Source: Malurus cyaneus samueli (Eukaryota; Chordata; Aves; Passeriformes; Maluridae). From it: a stretch of 64,000 nucleotides of DNA. The notes beneath the pieces are model-generated. The model saw only the letters and a program-made list of their open reading frames with translations, searched no databases and was not told the DNA's origin. Of this stretch, positions 28,501 to 39,789 are shown piece after piece (position 1 is the stretch's first letter; each line of letters begins with the position of its first letter). The stretch spans positions 44,608,148-44,672,147 of the forward strand of contig CM019218.1 in the NCBI GenBank assembly GCA_009741485.1, given 5' to 3'. The translations under genes were made by a program, and so were the position numbers.

Positions 28501-30947
28501 CTCTCATCGCAGAAGCATTTAATCTTGGGGAATCAGGACAGCCTGTTGTGCAGAATTACGTTTTACAGCATAAGCAGAAACAAGCTTACTGTAAGGCTTC
28601 CTACTGGATCTGGAAATAGGAAGGATTAAAATGAGAATATTAACTTTCCCTCCTGGCACAGTAGTTCACGTTAGCACTGAAAAATGATTGATGGTGAATA
28701 GCTGCATTGGAAAATCATTTTGGTGGTGTCGTTTTGTTATTTCACTGAATGGCAAATATCATTTTTATTATCCGCCTGCCTTGCTTATAGATGAGAGTTG
28801 TCCTCTAGATAGAGAATGAGGGATTTGGTGTGCTCTACTGGTGTCTGGCTGTCCCAAAGAAAAATATTTTACTCAGAAATAATGGACTGTGAAGAACACC
28901 CCAGAGGAAATGAGACATAAACCAAAATACTACAAGCACTTTTATGGGAATTCAAATATATTTCTGTTTGTCAAAAGATGTTTTTGTGTGCTTTTATGTA
29001 TAGGATGTATAGCTGCATGATATCATACATTTGATATTTACTAGAAAATTAAACAGTGTTTACCTTTCTGGCTCCCATCTCTGTGAAGCAGAACTTAAAA
29101 GCCCAAATACGTGATTTCCTTTGGGTTTGGGTGAAGTCATCTAAATCTGTAGCAGCAGAGTGATGCAGCACAGGCTCACAGAACAGGGCTACCATGAACT
29201 AGCATTAGGCTAAGGCTGTCCACTGGGAGTTGATCCAAACTCACAGCAGTCCAAGTTAGGAGTAGCACATTCCCGTTTTTCTCACTGGAACTGTGATTTT
29301 GCAGTCAGATCTGTGGGAGCAGGGGCCTGAGGACAGTGACTCTGAGATACCTTAGTAACCTGTTCAGAGGGAAAGGCCTCCCTGTGCTGGTCCAGCTGCA
29401 GGTTGGTGCATATTTATAAAGGTACAGTCAAATTATAAATACCCTTAGGGGTAGCCGTCTGTAATTCTTTGGTGTAAAGCTGTATCTACCTAGCTTGAAA
29501 AGCAAAGTATTTTATGTATTTTATGCTGTTTCTGGAGAGAGTAATCTTTTCTATCATTGCTAAATGTGAATCATTTCTGTAACAGAAAGAACCCATCTGA
29601 GAGGCAAAAGGAAGTAGGAAAATATTCCTTTTTTTGGTTCTGATTTGGCTTTGCAGGAAGCTATTTTCCTACTAAAAAATGTGAGCTTTCAGAAGGGGAA
29701 CCCCCCAGAAACACCTATTCCAAGGACAGACATCCAACACTTAACACATGCACATTGCTGGGGGAGATATGTCCGGAGAAAATGCCTGAATACTCACTAA
29801 AATTCCAGGTTATATTTAGCTGAAGAGACTTGGGTGATACCAGGCTATATCATCACAAAGATGCAATCTTTCACAAACTTTTGCAGAACTTAAATATGAT
29901 TTCTCCATCCCTTAGTCAGTATGAGTGTTGTCAGGTTCAGTATGAACAAAAAGCACTGCAAGGTGACATCACTGGTGTATCAGCATTGCTAATAATAATT
30001 TCATGAAGTTAAAACATCTGGAAAATCTGACTCTGCTTTTCCTGCTGCTTCCCAAAGCCATCCCTAGAAGTCTGTTTGGGATAAGAGGTAGAAATGCTAG
30101 ATGTTCATGCGGTTAAAAAGGAAATAAAGATGTAATGTCATTCAAGTGCATCTTGGTAAGAGCAACAGAATGAGCAATCTTAATAATTGGCTTTATGTTT
30201 GATATTATATTTTAATGTTAAGAAGGAAAATACATCATTTTTGCAAGCCTTGAAAAATTTGAAACAACTGTTGGTCTTAAGGCACTGTTTGAAAAATAAT
30301 GTCAGATACCATGAAAATTTGCTATTTAAAAGTACAATGAGTAAAATATTTGTATTTTTTTTAGATCATAGGCATATGAGCAAAGAGGGGGATATATTTT
30401 TTAAAGACCTGTAAGATTATTTTGTTATTATATAAAGTTAGACTTCAGTTTGGGCAAATACATCCAGCTACCACAACATCATTTGGATTGCTTAGCAGTC
30501 AACAAATCAAAAATCTTTCAAGTGCTTTTCTTTTTTTTTAAATAGTTCTTGGGAAAAAAGAATTCATGTAAGTGAAGAAACATGTACAAAAATGGTGGGG
30601 CGAAAACAACCAAAAACCCTAAACAAATGAAAAAACCTCAAAATTTGATTTCTGGAGTGACTGTATAAAAGCTGCTTATGGCTGGAACATGAGAGTTTGG
30701 GTTTTTTTTGTGGAAATGAAACTGGGATGCAGGAGGAGATTATGTGGACACCTCTGTTAGCTGTGAAATGTGTACAAAGCTGGCATGGATCAGATAAAAC
30801 CCTGGATTTTCATACTCTCCTTGAAAGGTGAGGAAGGTCAGCAGAATGCTGTGTTGTGCTCCTAGGCTGGATGGCAGCTCCTTACACTGCACATTCACGT
30901 GTTGGTGAAGGATTTTCTGCAGACTGTTGTATTTTTTGTCTGGATGA

Positions 30948-31091
<144 letters not shown>

Positions 31092-31794
31092 TAAATAAAC
31101 CCTTTTATTCCCCTGATCCATTGTTTCTTTTAGAAACTTAAGAGAGACTAACACAATTCATTTCAGTAATGGTGAGCTACACCCACTATTCTCTCCCTCC
31201 TTCAATAGGGTGGTTGTTTCGTGGCAGGTTAGTCAACTGTGGATGTACTGGAAATAGGCTAAACTCCTGAAATGCAGTCTGAATTAAAATGTTATTTTCT
31301 GCTAATGGACTTGACCCTTAGCCCTCTGTTATCGCTGTCTCTTTCTGGCAGTGCAAACATTCTCGTATGTCTCCATTAATTCGGAGCTGTATGCTGCTTT
31401 CATGCCGAGTCAGTAGGATTAAAGATTAAAATGCTACCTCAGCCTTGTTTCTGTCCCTTACTCAATGATAATGAAGTCCTGATAAGGAGGCAAGGTGGAA
31501 ATTTGTTAGTGTATTGGAAGGTTTCTCATTTCTTTTCCATTTTCCCCTCTGCACAGTAGGAGACCTCCTTCCCGGTTTGTGAGATATGGATTCTCTTTCC
31601 TCCTCTGGCTCTCACTGACACATTTCCCGTGTGCCACTGCACTTGCTGTGTTATCATAAGCATTTAACAGTGGCTAATTAACCTTATTACCTTGTCTGAA
31701 TAAAAAATTCTGAGTGCACACTTCCTAAAAATCAATTTCATTAATCAAGTGAAAACACATGTCAACAGCCTTCAGCTTGATTTAAAGCAGAAGA

Positions 31795-31823
31795 ATATAT
31801 GTGTGTGTATATATATATATATA
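31795..31823. repeat. TG/TA dinucleotide stretch
   Basis: ATATATGTGTGTGTATATATATATATATA, an alternating purine-pyrimidine run in intron 12. Confidence 0.9.
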
Positions 31824-34031
31824 GGTAATGAATGTATTACCTTATTTGAAATTACTTAATAAGGGATAATCTTCAGAGAACAGTCTTCACAACTGAAAAT
31901 GCGAAGAATAAGAGGGCCCTAATTGCCTGCATTTTCATACATGATCTCACTACTACTGCTTACAATAGACCAGAAAACTGTTCCACCTTTAATCTAGACC
32001 CTCCAAAATGCGAGGATATCCTTTCTCCTTCAAATTTGAAGGCCACAAAATTTAATATTAAAACAATGGCAATGATGATGATGACTGACGATTCAAATAT
32101 ATCTGTAAGGCAATTTTACTGCTGCTTCAAGCCCATTAATCTGATTTCCTAGTAAAATTTAGAAGCACTGCCTGAATTCTTTAGCAATTTTCTGCTTTGA
32201 ATATTTTCATTTTTACTAAAATTCGTGAGCTAATTTATGGCTAAGGTTGCCTGAGCTTTTCAGAAAATTGCTTTAGTTATGTATAATGTATAATGTATTC
32301 AGGCTGTCACTGTTTAGGTTGAATTCTCCCATGTGTGGAGTTTTTTTGAAGAGGGTGCTTTCAGAAAGTTTGTGCTATCACATTTCACTTTTTATTATCA
32401 TTACTAGACTAAAATTAAGAAAGGCACAATGTCTCAACTACTTGAAAATAACATTTATAGTCATTTTGCTGAGAAGTTCCTTAGTACTTCTTGGTCAGCA
32501 CTTGTAACTTGTCAAGGGATATGGTCCATTCCAGTGATGTGTCTCTACTGCTGCTGTGTGAATAATTGCCTAAATGTGGCCAGTTCCACTGAAATCTAAT
32601 TTATTTTCATTCTAAAACTTGATTGTGATCCTTTGCTCTATGGTAAATACTGAATCATTGCTCTCATAAATTTAGATCATAAAATATTTGTCATGGTATT
32701 AGTTAAAGTGCTTAGTAACAAGAAATCCCCACATTGTATATCTACCTCCCAAGTGGTATTTGTCAGAAACAGATTTTGAAAATGCCTGAACTGTGTGCAA
32801 CATTATCCACCTGGCAAATAAACGAAACTCCCCTGCGGCAGATGATTTGATAGAAGCTGAAAAAGCATTGGACTGAATAGAATGGGACTATTCAGTTCAT
32901 ACTTAAAACTTGTTTGTGTTCAGTATCTTGGTTGCTAATCTGGCTTCTCAGTTGTACTCTCACTTTTGCATCTGCAAAAGGCCTGGTCCTGGCCATCTAC
33001 AAAATCCTTCAACAGGGTTGTCTCTCGTCTTTCCTTAGCAGTCTTCCTTCTTCCTCAATGATCAATATTAGCTGCTGCTAAAGAACTGAAAATGTCATTT
33101 GGCTGAAATGGGATGGATCTCAAGGCACTCCTGTGCACAAGTGATACGCTGCTCTTTCTTCAGAAGCAAAATCTCCAATAGGACCGTAGGGAGTACCTGA
33201 TGCTTCTCCATAATTTCTGAATACGAGGCTATGGTCAATCTTAAAAATTTGGAGAGTCCCAAAGGTACAGTTTTCCAAAGCACCCAAGTAACTTAATACA
33301 CAAAGTCACCTTGAAATTCAAGCCACAGAGTGCTTTTGAGATTCTCTCCTGTAATTAAGAGATAACCACTGTCATTTTTCTTTCATCAAAAGTGTGTTGT
33401 AAGTCTGTTCTGTTGTATGCACATAAAATAATCGTAAGAAGGTAAATTGTTTAAACATGTGCCAAGTAATGACTGTTCTGTTCCTAATAAGCAGACTAAT
33501 GGGATACCTGAAATTAAGGTAGAGGATGTATTTTAAAAATCTATCTTTCAGCATTTAAGAGGTCTGTATGGCTTTCTTTTTTTTCTGGCAGATACTTGCT
33601 TTCTATGATTTATGTTTATGTGAAATATATGTTACAAAAATTAGAAAATTCAGATATTTTCTTCCTGTAACCAATGGAAAAAAAACCCCACTACAAATTC
33701 ACAACCAAATTTCAACAAAAGTCCATTGGACTAATCATGCTTAAAGTTAGCTGGAATACTAAGGAAGGCTGGCATTTTAAACGAGTGTTTTTTAGAGATG
33801 CCTGTGAAGCTTTTGAGTGGGGCAGCATAGGAAGCAGGAGAGGAAGAGGAAAATTTTTCAAAATAGGTCCCAGCATGAACCCAGTGTGGTTCTAAAACTA
33901 TACCAGCTGTTTTCAGGACACACCTGTAGGCCTAATATGACTAGATATATATTTTTAAAGAGCTCAGTTAAAACAGGGGATGATGGCATCACAAGGATAA
34001 AAGCCAGTTGGAAAGCAAAACCTTCCTGTTT

Positions 34032-34051
34032 AAAAATAAATAAATAAATAG
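34032..34051. repeat. (AAAT)n microsatellite
   Basis: AAAAATAAATAAATAAATA, about four to five AAAT units in intron 12. Confidence 0.9.
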
Positions 34052-35700
34052 AACAAATAAAGAAAAGCTAAACAGGGATACAAAATTTTTCAAAAGACAT
34101 GAAAAGCATCATTTCCTCCCTGAAAAGGATGAGAGAAATTTAGGCTGTATTTCAAAGTCTGGGTTTAAATATAGTTCTTATGATGATGCCCATGTAAGAA
34201 CCCAGCATAATACTATGAAGAATTAGTACCTTTTTTATGGATGTGTTTATGTTCTCGTAAAGTCTGTAGGACTGTTTCAAATTCTATACAAAAGATTACA
34301 TTCAACACAAGTCCTGTGTATCAGTTAAGGAGAATGACTTATGGTTAAGGAAAAATTTTGTGGAATATAGGGAAAGCAGACTCAGAAATTAGTGCTTTTC
34401 TAGGCTTTTTTCACCCTACCTACCAATAACATATTTTATGTATTAGTTATAAAGCAGATGTTTTTGACACAATCTAATCTTACAACTGAATTTCAGAAAG
34501 AAAATCACCATACTCAGTTATCCCATTAGCTTGATTCATGAGTAAATAACCTTTGTTTTCCGACTATGAAAGCTTCTAGAAGTCTTAAAACTTGTGTACG
34601 TGGATACAATTGTGATAGCCATCACAGATACAGAGACCAGCATTTATTCTGATTTCCCATTTTCATTTTGAAAACTTTTAAAATTTCCTTTCCATGTAAA
34701 TTCTTCCCATTGAGTAAATTCATTTCCTTAGGTTTTAACTTGTGGTATGATTTCACCATGGCAAATGTTCTATACATAGCGTAAATGAAAAATACAGGTT
34801 GCAGTTCTACTCATGACATAACTGTTGCCTGATTTGTTACAATTTCCATGGAAAATCTTACGTTTATAGTCTTGTAGTTCATCATCTTATGTGACTCATA
34901 TGAATTGTGTATGCAATCTTTTCTAATCTCCACATTGGACTCTACCAAACAATGTACTTCAGTGTCCTCTGCATTACAGTGTGTTCTGCCCATTCTATTT
35001 TACTGTCACTTGGTTGTGTTTCCCAGAAATTCCCCTTTCCTGGATTCCCCTCTCCCTTTCCCAGGTCTGTCACCCAGTTACTAAGGAACAACAACATCCA
35101 CAGCCAGTGGGACACATTTAATATTTGGCATTGGCTTTTGTACCTTTTACATACCTTCATATAGGATGGGGGAAATTTTAACTTATTTAAGAAGAGTTTT
35201 GCCATGAGTTTTGGTTAAGTAGCAAAGGAACCTAAGGAGAGAAGAGAAGCAGTTAAGGAAAGCTGTGAGACTGGCTTCTGCTTTTGTTTCTTTAATACTC
35301 ATTCATCACCTGCTGCAGGTTTTTTGCTTTTAAAAAAATTAATGCATTGTTGACATCAAGAATATTTTGTCATGAAGTATCAGCTTTCAGTGTCAAGTAG
35401 GTACAGAAAAATCAGTATTGGTTGTTAAATACCCTGTGGTACTCAGAAATTTAGCTTTTTTCATAAATTCTATTTACCACAAGTTTTCAATTCTTGTTTT
35501 AAAGAGAAAGAAACAGCATTGTAAATGAAAAACAGGCAGGGAAATGCCTACACTACTGTCAGGCTCCCATATCAGAGTATGAGGATGGTAGGAAAAAGCT
35601 CTGCATCTTTGTTCTAACAGAACAGCTTTTCTGAACCTGCAGTTTTCAAACTTGCAGATTTCTCTTTTGCTTATTTGTAGTACAAAATGAATCCAAGACC

Positions 35701-35721
35701 TTTTTTTTTTTTTTTTTTTTT
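35701..35721. repeat. Poly-T tract (21)
   Basis: Twenty-one consecutive T in intron 12. It is not followed by AG and is too far from exon 13 to act as its splice tract. Confidence 0.95.
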
Positions 35722-36370
35722 AATACACCATGTTACAGTGTATCCATGGAAAGATTTACAGGCTTATGCCGTTGTTGAATCATATTTTTTTCTTTGTGGA
35801 TATTAGTTATGATTTATGTGTGTCAGCAGCTGGGATGCTTGGGAATTCTTCTGTGCTCCTTGGTTAGACTGAAGCAATTCCCATTCCTGCTTAGCCTTCC
35901 ACTAGACAGTGTCTCATATTCACCCAAGGCTTTCAGTTGACTTGGTGAATCTGGGAGACTGAAATATAATTTGCTTGCTGAAGTGTTGTCATTAAAATAA
36001 TTATTCCTGAAATGGGGGATCTACTTCCAGGCACATGCAGGGCACTGCATGAAGGTGCCACAGATTGTTTTTTTATATGGCATCCTGCTATCCTTTGTCT
36101 TAAGAAAAAAATGTATTTATGGTAGGGAATTGAGAAAAGTCTGTAGTTTGTGAAATAAAATAAAGCAGTGCAGAGTCAGATGCTTTTGAAGTACAGGTGA
36201 CATAATACTTTCGAGATTTCAAAAGGTATCTGGGAAGCTGCCACTGAAAAGTCTTCCTTGTTCTCAAAAGATGCAAGAAAAGAGAAGTTGTAACTCAGTG
36301 GGACCAAGGTTTTCACTAAACCTTGAAAATTATCTGCCGAGTGTCTATAAACAGTATAATGAATGAGTCA

Positions 36371-36893
36371 GAAATCTTAGAATCGTGGAATAGTTTGGGT
36401 TGGGAGAGACATTTAAAGGTCATCCTTGTGCAGACTCCCTGCCATGAGCAAGGACATCTTCATCCAGTCAGGTTGCTCGAGGTCTGTCCCAACCTGACCT
36501 TGAATGTTTCCAAGGATGGAGCATTCACAGTTTCTCTGGGCAACCTTTTTAAGTGTCTCACCACCCTCACAGTAAAGAATTTTCTCCTAATATCCCATCT
36601 AAATCTGCCCTCTTTCAGCTTGAAGCCATTCCCCCATGTCCTGTCACTACAGGCCCTTGTCAAAAGTCTGTCCCCATCTTTCTTCAAATCCCCCTTCAAG
36701 TTCTGAAAGCCCCCAGTGAGATCTCCCTGGAGCCTTCCCTTCTGCAGGTTGAACAGCACTGCTCTCTCACCCGGTCTTTATAGCAGAGATGCTTCAGCTC
36801 TCTGATCATCTTTGCAGCCTCCTTTGGCCTTGTTCTAACAGGTTGAGAGTGTCTTTCCTGTGCTGGGAACTCCAGTTCTGGCACTGACTGAGC
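36371..36893 (-). mobile_element. CR1 LINE 3' fragment (reverse, longest copy)
   Basis: Reverse-oriented CR1 of about 520 bp in intron 12, the longest in the window. It begins with the reversed terminus (AATCTTAGAATCGTGGAATA, GGGTTGGGAGAGACATTTAA) and proceeds through CTCTGGGCAACC, CACCACCCTCACAGTAAAGA, CCATGTCCTGTCACTACAGG, TGAGATCTCCCTGGAGCCTT and GCAGCCTCCTTTGGCC. It accounts for several open frames here, including one of 127 codons at 36323-36706. Confidence 0.93.
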
Positions 36894-37485
36894 TCTAGTT
36901 TATATTAATATCTTTAATTTGTTGCTGCCCTTCAACATGTTCATTTACTTGCTTTCCGCTTCATCTTGGTGTTTATAGGTTGATACTATTGCCTTTATTT
37001 TTAATACTACATAAAAGTTGTTTTATTCCTAATAGGTCAGATTAAATCTTTCCCATATATGAGGTCCAAATTCCAGACACTGGGCATTTCTTGCACCAGT
37101 GTTTCACAGCAGTTTTGAAAGCTCAGCTTGTTTATTTTCATGGCCAAGGAGTATGAACCTTACTTCCCAAAAAAACTGCAGTGTGCATGGACTTGTGAAC
37201 AAAATTCCAGAAAAACTTTCTTTGGCTCCAAGTTCTTTCGAGCTCCAGTTGGGTGGATTATCTCTTGAAAAGCATACAGACCTGCAGTAACAAAAAGGTG
37301 GATGAAATGAAAGCTGTCAGTATTATTCCACCAAAAATGTATGATCATGGCAACAATCAAGATAACTTACATGTTTGCACAGTGTTAAAAGAACTTATTG
37401 TTTACTCTTAAAAACAGCTGCATTGCCACAGACCATATCTCTACCTTATGACTTAAAGGCATGGGTTTTGTCTCTTCCTTTACAG

Positions 37486-37580
37486 CAAGCCAGGAAGCCC
37501 TACGATGTCCGAGATGTTATTGAGCAATATTCTCAGGGCCACCTCAACCTGATGGTGCGAATCAAGGAGCTGCAGAGGAG
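37486..37580 (+). CDS. KCNQ1: KCNQ1 exon 13 equivalent (B-C linker and helix C)
   Basis: This 95 bp exon lies between acceptor CTTTACAG and donor GTACGT. It reads [20 protein letters not shown] followed by [11 protein letters not shown] and two bases of a split Arg codon. It matches human residues about 531-562 with no difference that I can recall. It covers the linker after helix B and most of helix C, an amphipathic coiled-coil helix near the assembly domain. Arg533, Arg539, Arg555 and Lys557, positions known from human long-QT genetics and PIP2 work, are conserved. The donor GTACGT departs from the GTAAGT consensus at +4, and the frame stays open into the intron (see findings). Phase 2 at the 3' end fits the single G that opens the next exon. 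Confidence 0.97.
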
Positions 37581-37879
37581 GTACGTCAGTGAAGCCAGCC
37601 TTGGTGTCTGTAAACAGCAGCAGAAGGATGTTGATAAATTAGGCAGTGATTGGGGCCCATGGATAAAACAACTGACAGGGTTAAATACGCTATATTGGCA
37701 GGATAAGGCTACAAGGAAAAGAGGAAATAATGGTAATCACATGGAAAAGTGATGGGCATTTTAAAACTTTACACTGGTTAAAGAAGCTCTAGAGCAATCT
37801 AAATCAAATCCCATTTTGTTACTATATTTTTAATTTCCGGCTACTCTTTGCATAAATTTTTGTTTTGTTTTGTTTGTAG
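37581..37879 (+). other. KCNQ1: KCNQ1 intron 13 (short)
   Basis: This 299 bp phase 2 intron has donor GTACGT and acceptor TTTGTAG. It is unusually short for this window. The exon 13 reading frame stays open for 56 codons into it before TGA at 37750-37752. No repeat is recognised, and the 3' end is a run of TTTTG units serving as polypyrimidine tract. Confidence 0.93.
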
Positions 37880-37926
37880 GTTGGACCAGTCCATAGGAAA
37901 GCCATCTCTTTTTATATCTGTCTCAG
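37880..37926 (+). CDS. KCNQ1: KCNQ1 exon 14 equivalent (end of helix C, C-D linker)
   Basis: This 47 bp micro-exon follows a T-rich tract made of TTTTG-like units ending TTTGTAG and precedes a consensus donor GTAAGT. The first G completes the Arg codon from exon 13. It then reads LDQSIGKPSLFISVS and leaves one base of the next codon. It corresponds to human residues about 562-577, the end of helix C and the start of the linker to helix D. Ser566, Ile567 and Gly568, positions of known human variants, are preserved. Length and both phases equal the human exon as recalled. It is too short to stand out as an open frame and was found by reading for the continuation of exon 13. Confidence 0.95.
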
Positions 37927-38736
37927 GTAAGTTAATATAAAGGACATGTCTAAAATTAATCTGATGAACATATAATCAATAGAAAATACTTGTTAAAATA
38001 CTTTTCACTTTATTGCCAAATTTTTAAACAGTGCCAACCGATTGTGCTCTGAAGACCAGGCATTGGCAACAATATTTAGTCATCACCACCTCTAAATTAG
38101 AGTTGCTCTTATTTAAATACTTAAAGCATCTACTTTCAGTGAAGTTTTAAAAATGTTGGCTCTAGTGTCTCTTAGACTCACCATATTTTCAGTAAATTGG
38201 TGTGCTAAGATTACAGGGTTCCTGTGGAATTGGTAATATTCACACAGATGTTTGATAGCTTTGAAAAGAGACTGAAAAAGGAGCACAAAGGACTCAGTTT
38301 GTGACCAATCTGGCTAATGAAAAGTCTTGTTATGTAACTTGAAAACTCATCTTTCTATATAGTTTTGATTGTGGAAAAAAAGATAAAATGTTACCAAATG
38401 TGGTATTCAAGTTGGCTGCAGAGTTCTTTGCATAGTGGCAGATTGTTTTTAAGTTGCAATTAAAACATTAACTAAATTGGGAACATTTTTGGTCTCCCTG
38501 GTTAAAGCATAAAACTAAGATTGAAAATGTCTTAAACTTAGGGCTATTAAAAGCCATGGCGTGGGCCAATGCTATAAAAAGAAACAGAAAACTGCTTTTA
38601 AGGAATGGATCTATCAGCCTGGCAAAGGTGTTCAGTTACACAGCGTTGGTGGGCTAGTTAAACACACCCTGTTGTGGTTTGCTGCTATTTTGTTATACCA
38701 CCATATATTAATTTGAAAATGTTTCTTGTTCCACAG
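37927..38736 (+). other. KCNQ1: KCNQ1 intron 14
   Basis: This 810 bp phase 1 intron runs from GTAAGT to TTCCACAG. It is AT-rich, with no repeats or coding potential that I can recognise. Confidence 0.92.
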
Positions 38737-38798
38737 AGAAAAGCAAAGATCGAGGAAATAACACGATTGGTGCCAGGCTGAACAGAGTGGAGGACAAG
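38737..38798 (+). CDS. KCNQ1: KCNQ1 exon 15 equivalent (start of helix D assembly domain)
   Basis: This 62 bp exon lies between acceptor TTCCACAG and donor GTAAGC. The first two bases complete a Glu codon split after exon 14, then it reads [20 protein letters not shown]. It matches human residues about 578-598. It contains the C-D linker and the first heptads of helix D, the coiled coil that specifies homotetramer assembly and carries the leucine zipper reported to dock AKAP9 (yotiao). Against remembered human sequence the only change is Asn for Ser at about 585. Gly589, Ala590, Arg591 and Arg594 are intact. The rest of helix D, the tail and the stop codon must lie in an exon beyond the right edge. 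Confidence 0.96.
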
Positions 38799-39769
38799 GT
38801 AAGCCTCAGTTGAACTGGCAGTGAATGAGGACATGGTTTGTGATCGAACAGTGCTTGTTTCATAGGATGTGGAGGAAAATTCAGCTTAAAATAGAGTTGA
38901 ATGCCTGGCTTTTCCAGGTGATGGAGCGTAATTTTTGTCACAGATTGCATTTTTGGTTCTCACTTGTCATTTTAACAGAACAAGTTAAAAACCAGAATTT
39001 AATTGATTTCAGTCTCTTTTGGGACTTGCTTGGGGTTTTCTACATTTAATTGTATATGTTACATATGTCTCAATGTTTTACTTCCTTCCTCCACAATAGA
39101 TAAAAGGCTCTGTTCCTTTAATAACTCGGTATATTATGGTCCCTAAGATTTCCCTTTGATCGCTCTCTGTTGTTTACATAAGTCCACCTACAATTCCTTA
39201 GAGAGGGAAATAACAAACCTTGTTCCGTCCTGGTTTTCATTCCTTATGACAAATGGAATTTCTCCTTCCAAGTGACGTGAATCCAAAAACATCAGACTTA
39301 TTCTATAATCACAAAATAACAGTTAAGTGCTTTGTAACCCTTTATTTCAATGCTGGCTGTACTTGAAGAAATAGATGACAGGTAGAGGTTGTATTATGGT
39401 AAAAAAAATGCAGGTTTGCCTTGGCTGTTATTTAGGAAAGAAGAGTATGAATCTTTTCCTGATGTCTTGGAGTGATTTGGTGAGGGAGTGAAAGCATTTC
39501 TCTAGGATTATTTCTCTCATGGATCTGGACTAAAACTTTTTCCTGAGGAATAGAGCTCTCAGAGTGTTTCTTCCGCTACTGGAGGTATGTGGTAACTTCA
39601 TGAAGGTTTTGTTCTGAAGAAATATCCAGCAAACTGGAAAAAGAAGTACTGTGCAATCTAAAAGAGGTGTGAGCAATACATCCCAACACATTTCTCCTTA
39701 AATACATGGATGAACTTGAATGACAGCACTAAGGACTGCTCTTCAGTCTACTGGAAATAATGGTGTTTT

Positions 39770-39789
39770 AAAAGAAACCGGTTTCTTTT
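39770..39789. promoter_or_regulatory. Perfect 20 bp palindrome with Grainyhead-type core
   Basis: The half-site AAAAGAAACC at 39770-39779 is followed directly by its exact reverse complement. The centre, AACCGGTT, matches the known Grainyhead-like (GRHL) dimer consensus. It lies about 970 bp downstream of exon 15. Binding is inferred from motif only. Confidence 0.5.

Noticed and set aside
36323..36759. Open frames on both strands of 100-127 codons
   Set aside because: They lie in a CR1 3' fragment that is largely non-coding in the parent element.
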